The translations under genes were made by a program, and so were the position numbers. From assembly GCF_008017455.1 (NCBI RefSeq), contig NZ_VRTY01000004.1:1-64000 (forward strand): 64,000 nt of DNA, written 5' to 3'. This stretch comes from Pontibacter qinzhouensis. GTDB taxonomy: Bacteria; Bacteroidota; Bacteroidia; Cytophagales; Hymenobacteraceae. Positions 46,523-55,001 of this stretch are shown one piece after another (the first letter of the stretch is position 1; every line of letters starts with the position of its first letter). The notes beneath the pieces were generated by a model. It was not told the origin of the DNA and did not search any database. It was given only the letters and a program-made list of their open reading frames with translations.

Positions 46523-46569
46523 AAAGCCTGCAGAGCCTTCTCCTGAAAAAGAAGTTCTTTGCGGGCTTT
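46523..46569 (+). terminator. Probable intrinsic terminator of gltA
   Basis: AAAGCCTGCAGAG (46523-46535) pairs with CTTTGCGGGCTTT (46557-46569) with one T-G pair and one mismatch. It lies 41 bp after the gltA stop. Confidence 0.75.
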
Positions 46570-46867
46570 GCTGCTTTACCAACCCGGTTGGTTTGCTGAT
46601 TGATTGTTTATTGTTGTTTGTTAATTGTTGATTGCTAAATCATTATAAGTTTAGCATTTTGCATTCCGCCTCCGTGTGCTTTCACCTTTCAGCGCACTTT
46701 ATGAGGCTTAAAGAAGTTACATGCTGCAAACGAAGGTTCTGCCAGGGAACAGAACCGGGAGATAAAGACAAATTTTGTACTAATCAGGAGTCTTGAATGG
46801 CTTTAAAAGTACAAATGAGTTAAAGGAATTCTGAAAATTAGGATTTATCAATACTAGGCTTTTACTA

Positions 46868-46924
46868 CCCTTGGATTCAAAATCAAGGAAAAGCTTCTGA
46901 AGGTTAAATTCATTAGCATAATTC
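46868..46924 (+). repeat. 57-nt dispersed element, copy 13 (first of a tandem pair)
   Basis: It begins CCCTTGGATTCAAAATC, has the core AGCTTCTGAAGG, and ends ATTCATTAGCATAATTC. A second copy in the same orientation starts 78 nt downstream. Confidence 0.86.
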
Positions 46925-47002
46925 AGACTCTTACCAAAACCCAACACTTTCTAAAAGCTCTCAGCATACTTATTCCCTGATTCTCTTTTCTATAAAGAAA
47001 CA

Positions 47003-47059
47003 CCCTTGACACTTAAAATCAAAAAAACCTTTTGGAGGACCTTTTCATTAGCATAATTG
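47003..47059 (+). repeat. 57-nt dispersed element, copy 14 (second of a tandem pair)
   Basis: It begins CCCTTGACACTTAAAATC, has the core ACCTTTTGGAGGACC, and ends TTTTCATTAGCATAATTG. Both members of the pair share CATTAGCATAATT, so they may derive from one another. Confidence 0.87.
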
Positions 47060-47084
47060 AAGCAAGTGCAAAAGAGATAGCCAA

Positions 47085-49013
47085 TTACAGAATTTTCATC
47101 TCAATCCTGCGGTTCAGGCTGCGGTTTTCTTCGGTGGTGTTGGGTTGTTTCGGCTTTGTTTCGCCGTAACCCTTAGAGCGCAACCTGTCTCTGCTGATGC
47201 CTTGCCCTGCCAGATGATCGGCTACCGATTTGGCTCTTTTCTCTGATAAAACCTGATTGGCATCATCTGAACCAATATCGTCGGTGTGGCCGGCTATCTC
47301 AATTCTTATTTCTTTGTTAAGCTGCAGAAAGCTGATCAGCTTGTTCAGTTCGGTTTTGGAATCCTGCTGCAAGGCATACTCACCGGTATCAAAAAAGAGG
47401 TTGTTCAGCACCACGGCAGCTCCGGTTTTTATCGGGTCGAGGTACACATCCAGTGCCAGCGGTGTCAGGGCTTTGGCCGAGGTGTAGTCGAAGCTCAGGC
47501 TGTTCATCATATAGGCAGGGGCACTCACGTAGAGCGCATATTTCTTTCCTTCTGCCAAAACAGCGGTATATTCACCAGAAACCTGGTCGGAGCTTACCTG
47601 CTGCACCAGCGAGTCGGCGCGCACATCATAGAGTTGTATGGTGGCTTTCAGTGGCTTTTTGGTAACATTATCGAAAACGCGGCCCTGGGCATAGGTACTT
47701 TTTTCGCTGCTTTTCCAGACCTCCGGCACCTCAAAACTGTACAATAATATAGAAGGAGCACCTGTATCTGTTATAACTTTGCGGGAGTAGAAACCGGTTT
47801 TGTTGTCGGGAGTAATGAACATAGAACCTTCATCAGCATGCGTATTTAAGGGGTAGCCCATGTTCTGCGGCTCTTCCCACTTATGGTCTGGCTTCAGAGC
47901 GGTTTTAAACACATCGAGGCCACCTAAGCCCTGGTGCCCATCGCTTACGAAATAAAGCGTAGACCCACTGGCATGAATAAACGGGGCCATGTCGCGGCCA
48001 GGCGTGTTAATGGGAGCTCCCACATTTACAGGCTTTTCCCAGCTGCTGTCCTGGCGCATGTGTGTTACCCAAATGTCTTCTTTGCCTTTGCCTCCACTTC
48101 TGTTGGAGGTAAAGTACAAGGTTCTGCCATCGGCTGAAAGGCTTGGCTGCGACTCCCAGGCCCTGGAATTAACGGTGCTGCCCATGTTTTTTGGCTTGCT
48201 CCATTCGTTTCCTGTTCTGAAAGAAATGTACAGGTCGCAGTCGCCCTGGCTATCGGCCCGGTTACATGAAGTGAACACCAGCGTTTTGCCATCGCCTGAT
48301 ATGGTGGCCGCCCCCTCGTTTGCCGGTGAGTTAATAGCATCCGATATAGAAACAGGGTCCTGCCACTCCCCATTCCGCCACTGGCTTACATAAATATTTT
48401 CGTCCTGGTCGGGGCGTGCGCTAATGCGGCCGGTATAAATGAGGTGCCGCTGGTCGGCGGTGGTAGACGGAAAATATTGCAAGCCAAACCGATTGATAAC
48501 CCCCGGCAGCTGCACCGGGTTAAATTCTACCGGGTTCAGCATGGCTTGCATAGCATACTCGCTGGTTTTGAACTGCTGCCGTGCCAGATCCACTAGTTTA
48601 GGGTTCCGTGGTTTCGATTTCAGAAAGGCTTCGTAATTCTGTTTTGCCTGCTCGTAATTGCCACGCTCAAAATAAAGCTCGGCCAGGTCGAAATAGCTGT
48701 TCTGCAGCGCCGGATTGAACGGCACAAGCGAGAGACCTTTTTCGAGATAAGTAAAAGTCGCAGCTTTATCGCCCAGCGACCGGGTCAGGCTGGCCGCTTT
48801 CAGGTAAGCTTCTGCAAACCGGGGGTCTTTGTCGGTAGCATCGTCTAAGGCCTGTAAGGCTTTCTGGAAATTCCGCGCCTTGGCATACTCATCGGCTTTA
48901 TGGTACAGGCTCAGTGCTTTCTTGTTGGTGGTGCTAAGCGGTGCCGTTTGGGCACAGGTACTGTAACAGATGCAGGAAAGCAAGCATAAAGTGATGAGCA
49001 GAATCTTGTACAT
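47085..49013 (-). CDS. PorE-like TPR / beta-propeller / CRD / OmpA-domain protein
   Basis: From the ATG at 49013 the product has 642 residues and begins with a signal peptide (MYKILLITLCLLSCICYSTC; cleavage or lipidation near residue 20). Domains follow in order: TPR repeats (about 30-150, e.g. ARNFQKALQALDDATDKDPR), a PD40/WD40-like propeller (about 180-400, repeated TLYFTSNRSGGKGKEDIW patterns), a carboxypeptidase-regulatory-like domain (about 435-520), and a C-terminal OmpA peptidoglycan-binding domain (IRIEIAGHTDDIGSDDANQV, LSEKRAKSVADHL). This is the architecture of PorE, a periplasmic part of the type IX secretion system, but paralogues with this layout are common in Bacteroidota. It lies 8 bp after queE, so both are probably in one transcript. 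Confidence 0.85.
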   Translation of the reverse strand: MYKILLITLCLLSCICYSTCAQTAPLSTTNKKALSLYHKADEYAKARNFQKALQALDDATDKDPRFAEAYLKAASLTRSLGDKAATFTYLEKGLSLVPFNPALQNSYFDLAELYFERGNYEQAKQNYEAFLKSKPRNPKLVDLARQQFKTSEYAMQAMLNPVEFNPVQLPGVINRFGLQYFPSTTADQRHLIYTGRISARPDQDENIYVSQWRNGEWQDPVSISDAINSPANEGAATISGDGKTLVFTSCNRADSQGDCDLYISFRTGNEWSKPKNMGSTVNSRAWESQPSLSADGRTLYFTSNRSGGKGKEDIWVTHMRQDSSWEKPVNVGAPINTPGRDMAPFIHASGSTLYFVSDGHQGLGGLDVFKTALKPDHKWEEPQNMGYPLNTHADEGSMFITPDNKTGFYSRKVITDTGAPSILLYSFEVPEVWKSSEKSTYAQGRVFDNVTKKPLKATIQLYDVRADSLVQQVSSDQVSGEYTAVLAEGKKYALYVSAPAYMMNSLSFDYTSAKALTPLALDVYLDPIKTGAAVVLNNLFFDTGEYALQQDSKTELNKLISFLQLNKEIRIEIAGHTDDIGSDDANQVLSEKRAKSVADHLAGQGISRDRLRSKGYGETKPKQPNTTEENRSLNRRIEMKIL

Positions 49014-49021
49014 AGGGGGTG

Positions 49022-49696
49022 TTATGGAATGTCCATGTATTTGTGTGTCTGCAACGACACACGCCATTTCGGGTTATTTTTAACGTAATCCACGATCTGG
49101 GGCATCAGCTGTTCGGCCTTGCTCCATTCCGGCTGCAGATAAAGCCTGGTTTTAAGCCCTACCTTAGCAGCATGTTCCTCGGCCCAGGCAAAGTCGCTTT
49201 TGTTAAAGATAATTACTTTCAGCTCATCGGCAAAAGGGTAAACGGAGGCATCAGGGGCCTTAAACTTTTTAGGCGAAAGGCACACCCAGTCCCAGTAACC
49301 GCTCAGCGGGTAGGCTCCCGATGTTTCGATAAACGTCTGGATGCCCTGCTCCTGCAGCAAGGAGGTTAAGGGATTGAGGTTGTAAAGCAAAGGTTCTCCA
49401 CCTGTTACCACAACAGCTTTGCCCGGAAACTGTTCGGCTGTTCTCACAATTTCCTCTACCTGCGTCAGCGGGTGCAGCTCAGCATCCCACGACTCCTTCA
49501 CATCGCACCAGTGGCAGCCTACATCGCAGCCGCCCAGCCGTATAAAGTAAGCGGCACAACCTGTGTTTGCCCCCTCCCCTTGTATGGTATAAAAAGCTTC
49601 CATCAGGGGCAGGCTGCTGCCATCTTTTGGCACCTGGTGTATAGAGGCTGTCTTCAGTGGTTTAATGCTATCCAACATATTCAATTTTAAGCGCAA
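49022..49696 (-). CDS. queE: 7-carboxy-7-deazaguanine synthase QueE
   Basis: QueE is a radical SAM enzyme that contracts 6-carboxytetrahydropterin to 7-carboxy-7-deazaguanine for queuosine in tRNA. In the 224 residues (218 if the ATG at 49678 is used) are FYTIQGEGANTGCAAYFIRL, the cluster-binding CDVGCHWCD, the SAM motif VVTGGEPLLYN, FIETSGAYPLSG and a C-terminal SLQTHKYMDIP, all typical of the family. The cluster spacing is CxxxCxxC. It lies 8 bp upstream of the porE-like gene; the pairing has no obvious functional logic. Confidence 0.95.
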   Translation of the reverse strand: MRLKLNMLDSIKPLKTASIHQVPKDGSSLPLMEAFYTIQGEGANTGCAAYFIRLGGCDVGCHWCDVKESWDAELHPLTQVEEIVRTAEQFPGKAVVVTGGEPLLYNLNPLTSLLQEQGIQTFIETSGAYPLSGYWDWVCLSPKKFKAPDASVYPFADELKVIIFNKSDFAWAEEHAAKVGLKTRLYLQPEWSKAEQLMPQIVDYVKNNPKWRVSLQTHKYMDIP

Positions 49697-50154
49697 AACA
49701 TAGGCTGCTGCACCTTATTTCATCATTTATAAACTTTTTTTATGCTCCGAAAAAGCAGAACCTGCAATTTAGCATAATTATGCAACATACGGCGCAGGCG
49801 GTTCTGTTCCTGATTTTTGCGATAATACTAAGTAATTCTGCCCACGTGTTAGTATTTTTACAAGCATCAGGCCCGGTTTTTTTGCAATTGTTTAAATTAA
49901 TGTAGATATTGGCTGCTCAAAAAAAAATGAAAAATTCACGTAAAATATCCCTTAGCAGTGCCGGCACACCAATTGGTGCTTACGGTGGGTCGTTTGTTTC
50001 AGATGCTTTTTTCATCTACGGAACAGCGCCTGGCATTATTACCCGTTAGGGGGTTCACGTAAATACATCATCCATCCTGTTCGCCTTCCGGGCTACCTTA
50101 AGCTGATCTCAAGGCCTTTTAAAACATTACTTTCTAACATCAGAACCATAAACT
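49697..50154. other. Divergent intergenic region upstream of the threonine operon
   Basis: It contains a 40-codon open frame at 49927-50049 (listed separately). Two direct repeats of TTCACGTAAA occur near 49,934 and 50,055. A weak stem CCTT/AAGG before a T-run lies near 50,097-50,121. No clear riboswitch was recognised. Confidence 0.45.
49927..50049 (+). CDS. Possible 40-residue leader peptide or gene remnant upstream of the threonine operon
   Basis: The frame starts ATGAAAAATTCACGT and encodes 40 residues ending APGIITR. The last 13 residues contain three Ile and two Thr, which could suit an attenuator for an operon making threonine. In contrast, the middle, TPIGAYGGSF, looks like the N-terminal motif of thiolases (RTPIGSFGGSL), so it may be a remnant of such a gene. 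No convincing terminator/antiterminator pair follows. It could also be non-coding. Confidence 0.3.
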   Translation: MKNSRKISLSSAGTPIGAYGGSFVSDAFFIYGTAPGIITR

Positions 50155-51579
50155 ATGCTGGTTTTAAAATTTGGTGGAACATCCGTAGCCAACGCCAGGG
50201 CAATAAATCAAATCGCCTCTATTTTAAGCGATAAGCAAGATGCTACCCGCATGCTGGTCGTAGTGTCGGCTATGTCTGGCGTAACGGACATGCTTATCAG
50301 CTGTTTCCAGAAAGCTGCCGCACACGACGACTCTTACCAGGAAGTGCTGCAACTGCTGGAGACAAAACACATGGAAGCTATTGAGCAGTTGGTTCCGATT
50401 AACCTGCAGATTAACATTAAAGGCAAGATTAAATTACGGCTCCGCGAACTCGAAGACATGTGCAAAGGCGTGTACCTGCTCGATGAGATCAGCGACAGTA
50501 TTAAGGCCCGTGTCATGAGCTACGGCGAACTGCTTTCTTCTGCCATTGTTTCAGAGGCATTTCAATACAAAGGGCTGGCCAATACCCTGATCGACAGCCG
50601 CCATTTTATCTTTACAGATAATAATTACCTGAACGCGAAAGTAGACCTGAAAAAGACTTACGAGCAGATAAAGGAGCACCTCCCGGAGGCATCGCTTATT
50701 ATTGCACCGGGTTTTATATCCAGCTCCACTACCGGTAAAACCACTGTGTTGGGTCGTGGCGGTTCTGATTACAGTGCCTCGCTCTACGCAGCGGCCCTGA
50801 ACGCAGAAAAACTGGAGATCTGGTCTGATGTGGATGGCATGTACACCACCGATCCGCGTAAAGCCAAATCGGCCTACTCTATTCCGGAGCTGAGCTACGA
50901 GGAGGCGATGGAGCTGGCTTATTTTGGAGCTAAGGTGCTGTACCCGCCTACCATTTACCCGCTGGTGGCCGCCAAAATTCCGCTGCAGCTGAAAAATACG
51001 TTTAACCCAAGCCATAAGGGTACTTTAATTACGGAAAAAGCCACTCCCGGCAACCAGATTATTAAAGGCGTATCGTGCATCGACCATATTGCTATGCTTA
51101 CTTTAACAGGCAGTGGCATGGTAGGTGTGCCGGGCATAGCCATGCGCATGTTTAAGGCTGTTGCCACCGAGAGCATCAATATTTACTTTATCACGCAATC
51201 GTCGTCGGAGCACAGCATCACCATCGGCCTGACGCAAAGTGAGGGGGCGCACGCGCTGCATGCCCTGGAACACGAGTTTGCAGAAGATATCCGGACAGGA
51301 ATTCTGGATCCGTTGAACTTAGAAGCCCCGATGAGTATTATAGCTTTAGTAGGCAATGGTATGATAAAGCAACCGGGCATTGCCGGTACCACTTTCTCGC
51401 TTTTAGGCAGCAACGGCATTAACATCAGGGCCATAGCGCAGGGGGCAACCGAACGCAATATTTCTTTTGTGGTACAGGCCGAGGATGCGCAAAAAGCGGT
51501 AAACTTGCTGCACGACAGTTTTTTTCTCTCCAAACCAGACATGCCTGCGTTTGAGATGGCACAACAAGTAGAATCATGA
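50155..51579 (+). CDS. Aspartate kinase (monofunctional)
   Basis: It phosphorylates L-aspartate, the first step to threonine, methionine and lysine. The 474-residue protein starts MLVLKFGGTSVANARAINQI, with the kinase motif KFGGTS, then VVVSAMSGVTD and GRGGSDYSASLYAAALNAEK, the Asp-binding EIWSDVDGMYTTDPRK, and two C-terminal ACT domains (GIAMRMFKAVATESINIYFI and GIAGTTFSLLGSNGINIRAI). The sequence resembles the N-terminal half of bifunctional ThrA, but no homoserine dehydrogenase domain follows; the gene stops and overlaps thrB by ATGA. The dehydrogenase must be encoded elsewhere. ACT domains imply feedback control by an amino acid. Confidence 0.94.
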   Translation: MLVLKFGGTSVANARAINQIASILSDKQDATRMLVVVSAMSGVTDMLISCFQKAAAHDDSYQEVLQLLETKHMEAIEQLVPINLQINIKGKIKLRLRELEDMCKGVYLLDEISDSIKARVMSYGELLSSAIVSEAFQYKGLANTLIDSRHFIFTDNNYLNAKVDLKKTYEQIKEHLPEASLIIAPGFISSSTTGKTTVLGRGGSDYSASLYAAALNAEKLEIWSDVDGMYTTDPRKAKSAYSIPELSYEEAMELAYFGAKVLYPPTIYPLVAAKIPLQLKNTFNPSHKGTLITEKATPGNQIIKGVSCIDHIAMLTLTGSGMVGVPGIAMRMFKAVATESINIYFITQSSSEHSITIGLTQSEGAHALHALEHEFAEDIRTGILDPLNLEAPMSIIALVGNGMIKQPGIAGTTFSLLGSNGINIRAIAQGATERNISFVVQAEDAQKAVNLLHDSFFLSKPDMPAFEMAQQVES

Positions 51580-52538
51580 AGAATTCAGAATTTATAAAAG
51601 CATATGCACCGGCCACTGTAGCCAACGTTTGCTGTGGTTTCGATGTATTGGGCTTTGCCATGGAGCATCCGGGCGATGAGGTGTGGGCACGCAAAAAAGA
51701 AACTCCAGGCGTTACGATATCTGCAGTAACAGGTGTAACCGGACTTTCGCTCGACCCCACAGAAAATGTGATCGGGGTAGTGGCTCAGAAAATGCTTAGC
51801 GACCTTAAAATTGGCCATGGTGTGGAGCTACAGTTGCACAAGGGTTTGCCGGTAGGCAGCGGACTCGGCAGCAGCGCGGCAAGTTCGGCTGCTGCAGCCT
51901 ATGCCATGAACGAGCTGCTTGGCAAACCGTTTACTACTCAGGAGCTGGTGGTTTACGCCATGGAAGGTGAACGCAAAGCCTCCGGTTCAGCGCATGCCGA
52001 CAATGTGGCCCCTTCTTTATTAGGAGGTTTTGTATTGGTGCGCAGCTACGACCCGCTCGACATTGTACCGCTGGGCGTACCGGTAGAGCTGTATTGCACG
52101 GTGGTACATCCGCAGGTAGAGTTAAAAACCTCGCTCGCCCGCAGCATTCTTAAAAAAGATATTCCCTTGCAAAAAGGCATCCGGCAGTGGGGCAACCTGG
52201 CTGGCCTGATCACCGGCCTGCTCAAAGGCGATTACAGCCTGATCGGGCGTAGCCTCCACGACGAAATATTTGAGCCGGAGCGTTCCGTACTGATTCCGTT
52301 ATTTAACCAGGCCAAAGCAGCCGCCATTAGTGCAGGAGCCTTGGGTTGCGGCATTTCCGGCTCAGGGCCATCTATTTTTGCGCTTTCAGCTACCGAAGAG
52401 CAGGCAATGGCCGTGCAGCATGCCATGGAGCAGGTATACGGCAGCAGTGGCATCGAAGTAAAATCTTATGTAACGCAGGTGCCTGACCAGGGCGCACGGC
52501 TTATAGAACAAACCATATTACAACCCGCACAAGCATGA
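51576..52538 (+). CDS. thrB: Homoserine kinase
   Basis: ThrB phosphorylates homoserine with ATP. The 320-residue GHMP kinase has AYAPATVANVCCGFDVLGFA at the N-terminus, the ATP loop GLPVGSGLGSSAASSAAAAY (about 91-110), the segment ASGSAHADNVAPSLLGGFVL, and a C-terminal ALGCGISGSGPSIFA. Start and stop both overlap the neighbouring genes in ATGA arrangements, so thrB is translationally coupled to the aspartokinase gene and to thrC. Confidence 0.97.
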   Translation: MKNSEFIKAYAPATVANVCCGFDVLGFAMEHPGDEVWARKKETPGVTISAVTGVTGLSLDPTENVIGVVAQKMLSDLKIGHGVELQLHKGLPVGSGLGSSAASSAAAAYAMNELLGKPFTTQELVVYAMEGERKASGSAHADNVAPSLLGGFVLVRSYDPLDIVPLGVPVELYCTVVHPQVELKTSLARSILKKDIPLQKGIRQWGNLAGLITGLLKGDYSLIGRSLHDEIFEPERSVLIPLFNQAKAAAISAGALGCGISGSGPSIFALSATEEQAMAVQHAMEQVYGSSGIEVKSYVTQVPDQGARLIEQTILQPAQA

Positions 52539-53851
52539 CATTCTATAGTACCAACCGCCAGTCCGCAGACATGAGCTTCAGCGAGGCCGTAATAAAAGGC
52601 CTGCCACAGGACAAAGGTTTATTTTTCCCGAAAGAGATTCCGGTGCTGCCTGCGTCGTTTTTTGAGGCGCTGCCAGAGTTAACGCTCGCTGAAATTGCTT
52701 ACCAGGTGCTGAGCCCCTACACCACTCCTGATCTTACCGCTGATCAGCTAAAGACTATTTGCGAGGAGGTATTTACGTTTCCTATTCCGCTGGTAGAAGT
52801 CGAAGAAGGTATTTCGGCACTGGAGCTGTTCCATGGCCCGACCTGTGCTTTTAAAGATGTGGGTGCCCGATTTATGTCGCGCTGCCTGCAGGCTTTCTCT
52901 ACAAGCGGCAATCCTGTAACGGTACTGGTAGCCACATCCGGCGATACGGGAAGTGCTGTAGCAAATGGCTTTTTAGGCGTTGCCAATATTGAGGTGGTTA
53001 TTCTGTACCCCGAAGGCGGTGTAAGCGATATCCAGGAAATGCAGTTTACCACGCTGGGCCAGAACATTACCTCTGTAGCCGTAAAAGGCACGTTCGACGA
53101 TTGCCAGAGCCTGGTGAAGCAGGCTTTCTCAGATGAAGAGCTGTCAAAAGAAATGCAGCTGTCTTCCGCCAACTCTATTAATGTGGCTCGCTGGTTACCG
53201 CAAATGGTGTACTATTTCCATGCCTGGGGACAGTGGCGGAAGCAAAACCCCGCTGCGGATGCGTCTGCTGTAACGTTTGCAGTGCCTTCCGGGAACTTCG
53301 GAAACCTGGCTGCCGGTTTACTGGCCCGCCAGATGGGTTTACCAATTGCTAATTTTATAGCCGCAACTAACCGTAACAAAATCGTGCCGGATTACCTGGA
53401 GACAGGCATTTACGCTCCTGCCCCATCGGTAGCCACCATCGCCAACGCTATGGATGTTGGCGCACCGAACAATTTTCCAAGAATTCTGGAGCTGTTCGGG
53501 AACGATTTCGATGCACTGCTGCAGGTTGTGAAAGGTTATTGGACAGACGACGAGCCCATTAGATCGGTTATCAGGGAAGTAAATGCACAAGGAAATTACC
53601 TGATGGACCCACACGGAGCCATTGGCTATATGAGCCTGAAAAAGTACTTGCCTGAGTTCAAAACGGCTGGTATTTTCCTAGAGACAGCGCACCCTGCTAA
53701 ATTCCAACAGAGCATCGAAGCTATTATCGGCACCGATGTTGCCTTGCCGGAGCAGCTACAGGCCTTCCTGAACAAGCCGAAGCACTCTCTCAGCATCAAG
53801 AACGATTTCAGTGAACTTGCTGCTATATTACAGGAACAGGTTAAGCTTTAA
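52535..53851 (+). CDS. thrC: Threonine synthase
   Basis: ThrC converts O-phosphohomoserine to threonine with PLP. The 438-residue protein has the PLP Lys in ELFHGPTCAFKDVGARFMSR (Lys at about 109), VLVATSGDTGSAVANGF for phosphate binding, and FAVPSGNFGNLAAGLLARQM. Start MTFYSTNRQSADMSFSEAVI matches the family. It completes the operon aspartokinase-thrB-thrC and is followed by a strong terminator. Confidence 0.97.
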   Translation: MTFYSTNRQSADMSFSEAVIKGLPQDKGLFFPKEIPVLPASFFEALPELTLAEIAYQVLSPYTTPDLTADQLKTICEEVFTFPIPLVEVEEGISALELFHGPTCAFKDVGARFMSRCLQAFSTSGNPVTVLVATSGDTGSAVANGFLGVANIEVVILYPEGGVSDIQEMQFTTLGQNITSVAVKGTFDDCQSLVKQAFSDEELSKEMQLSSANSINVARWLPQMVYYFHAWGQWRKQNPAADASAVTFAVPSGNFGNLAAGLLARQMGLPIANFIAATNRNKIVPDYLETGIYAPAPSVATIANAMDVGAPNNFPRILELFGNDFDALLQVVKGYWTDDEPIRSVIREVNAQGNYLMDPHGAIGYMSLKKYLPEFKTAGIFLETAHPAKFQQSIEAIIGTDVALPEQLQAFLNKPKHSLSIKNDFSELAAILQEQVKL

Positions 53852-53870
53852 GTAGCAACTAACATAATTT

Positions 53871-53905
53871 AAAAGCCTCAGATGCGTGGTGCATCTGAGG
53901 CTTTT
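53871..53905 (+). terminator. Intrinsic terminator of the threonine operon
   Basis: A perfect 15-bp stem pairs AAAAGCCTCAGATGC (53871-53885) with GCATCTGAGGCTTTT (53891-53905) around a 5-nt loop, followed by more T. It works in both directions in principle. Confidence 0.92.
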
Positions 53906-53916
53906 TTATATGTGAA

Positions 53917-53973
53917 CCCTTGACTTAAAATAAGGCCAAAAGCTTTTGAAGGCAGTTTTTATTCGAATAATTG
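53917..53973 (+). repeat. 57-nt dispersed element, copy 15, with a partial inverted duplicate
   Basis: It begins CCCTTGACTTAAAATAAGG, has the core AGCTTTTGAAGGC, and ends TTTTTATTCGAATAATTG. Its core AAGCTTTTGAAGGCA (53940-53954) is repeated as a perfect inverted 15-mer at 53972-53986, so this copy alone can fold into a 15-bp hairpin. Confidence 0.88.
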
Positions 53974-54032
53974 CCTTCAAAAGCTTAGTTCAATATTAAA
54001 AGCTGAAAGGCATCTTTAGTAATCCAAAGATG

Positions 54033-54851
54033 TTACGCCTCCACGGGCACACCTTTATAAAAATCTGCTTCGTCTACCTCCACTTTATCCATGAGTAGGC
54101 TCAGCAGTCTTTCCCTGATAAGTTTGTACTCGGGCATACTGATAATGGCTTTTTTGTTGCGTGGGCGTGGCAGGTGCAGTTCTTCTATTTCGCGTATGGT
54201 GGCGGCTGGGCCATCTGTCATCACCACGATTCTGTCTGAAAGGAAAATGGCTTCTTCGATGTCGTGCGTTACCAGGATAATGGTTTTGCTGCGGTTGTCC
54301 AGGTTCCAGAGTTTCAGAAGTTCCAGTTGCATGTCGCCTTTGGTCAGGGCATCTAGGGCTCCGAAGGGTTCGTCCATGAGCAGCATGTCGGGGTTAATGG
54401 CGAAGGCGCGGGCAATGGCGACACGCTGTTTCATGCCACCCGAAATCTGCTGCGGTAGCTTCTCGCGGTGTGCCGACAGGTTTACCATCTTAATGTATTT
54501 CTCTACGATCTCCTTCTTCTCCTCCCGCGTCTTATTCTTCACAGCTGCATCTACTGCCTGAAAAATATTCTGGTACACCGTGAGCCAGGGTAGCAACGAG
54601 TAGTTCTGAAACACAATGCCCCTGTCTGGTCCGGGGCCTTTCACAGGAACTCCGTTAATGGTAACAGTGCCTTTGGTCGGTGTCAGCATTCCGGCTACGG
54701 CATTCATAATGGTAGATTTGCCACAGCCGGAGTGGCCGATAATTGAAACTATTTCGCCCTTCTTTACCTGAAGGTCTACATTCCGTACCGCCACAAATTT
54801 TCCTTTCGGCGTAGCAAAAGATATCTCTAAGTTATTTATTTCTAAGTACAT
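54033..54851 (-). CDS. Nitrate/nitrite ABC transporter ATP-binding protein (NrtD-like)
   Basis: The 272-residue ATPase energises nitrate uptake with NrtA and NrtB. It has Walker A IIGHSGCGKSTIMNAV (about 37-52), a Q-loop in VFQNYSLLPWLTVYQN, the signature QQISGGMKQRVAIARA, Walker B MLLMDEPFGALDAL and the H-loop LVTHDIEEAIFLSDR. It belongs to the nitrate/sulfonate/taurine (SsuB/NrtD) group; nitrate is inferred from the partners. It lies 150 bp downstream of nrtB, the last gene of the operon. Confidence 0.92.
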   Translation of the reverse strand: MYLEINNLEISFATPKGKFVAVRNVDLQVKKGEIVSIIGHSGCGKSTIMNAVAGMLTPTKGTVTINGVPVKGPGPDRGIVFQNYSLLPWLTVYQNIFQAVDAAVKNKTREEKKEIVEKYIKMVNLSAHREKLPQQISGGMKQRVAIARAFAINPDMLLMDEPFGALDALTKGDMQLELLKLWNLDNRSKTIILVTHDIEEAIFLSDRIVVMTDGPAATIREIEELHLPRPRNKKAIISMPEYKLIRERLLSLLMDKVEVDEADFYKGVPVEA

Positions 54852-55001
54852 GGCTTTTCTGAAGAAATGAGTGATGGTGTAAATTTTGAGTGAGTGAATA
54901 AGAATGGGTTTGCTTCAAGCAGCCTATTTTTGAGTTTGAGAAAGGTCGTCTGTTGCAGTAGCATTCTATTAATTTCTAATGTTTCAGTAGGCGATTCCCA
55001 C

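Larger units (their letters stand above)
46482..47084. other. Intergenic region between gltA and the porE-like gene
   Basis: It holds the gltA terminator, a TTG/ATTG-rich low-complexity stretch at about 46,590-46,640, and two dispersed elements in tandem (46868-46924 and 47003-47059). No other gene is seen. Confidence 0.55.

Noticed and set aside
46590-46640. TTG/ATTG-rich low-complexity stretch after gltA
   Set aside because: No regular unit can be defined; it looks like simple sequence drift and not a functional repeat.
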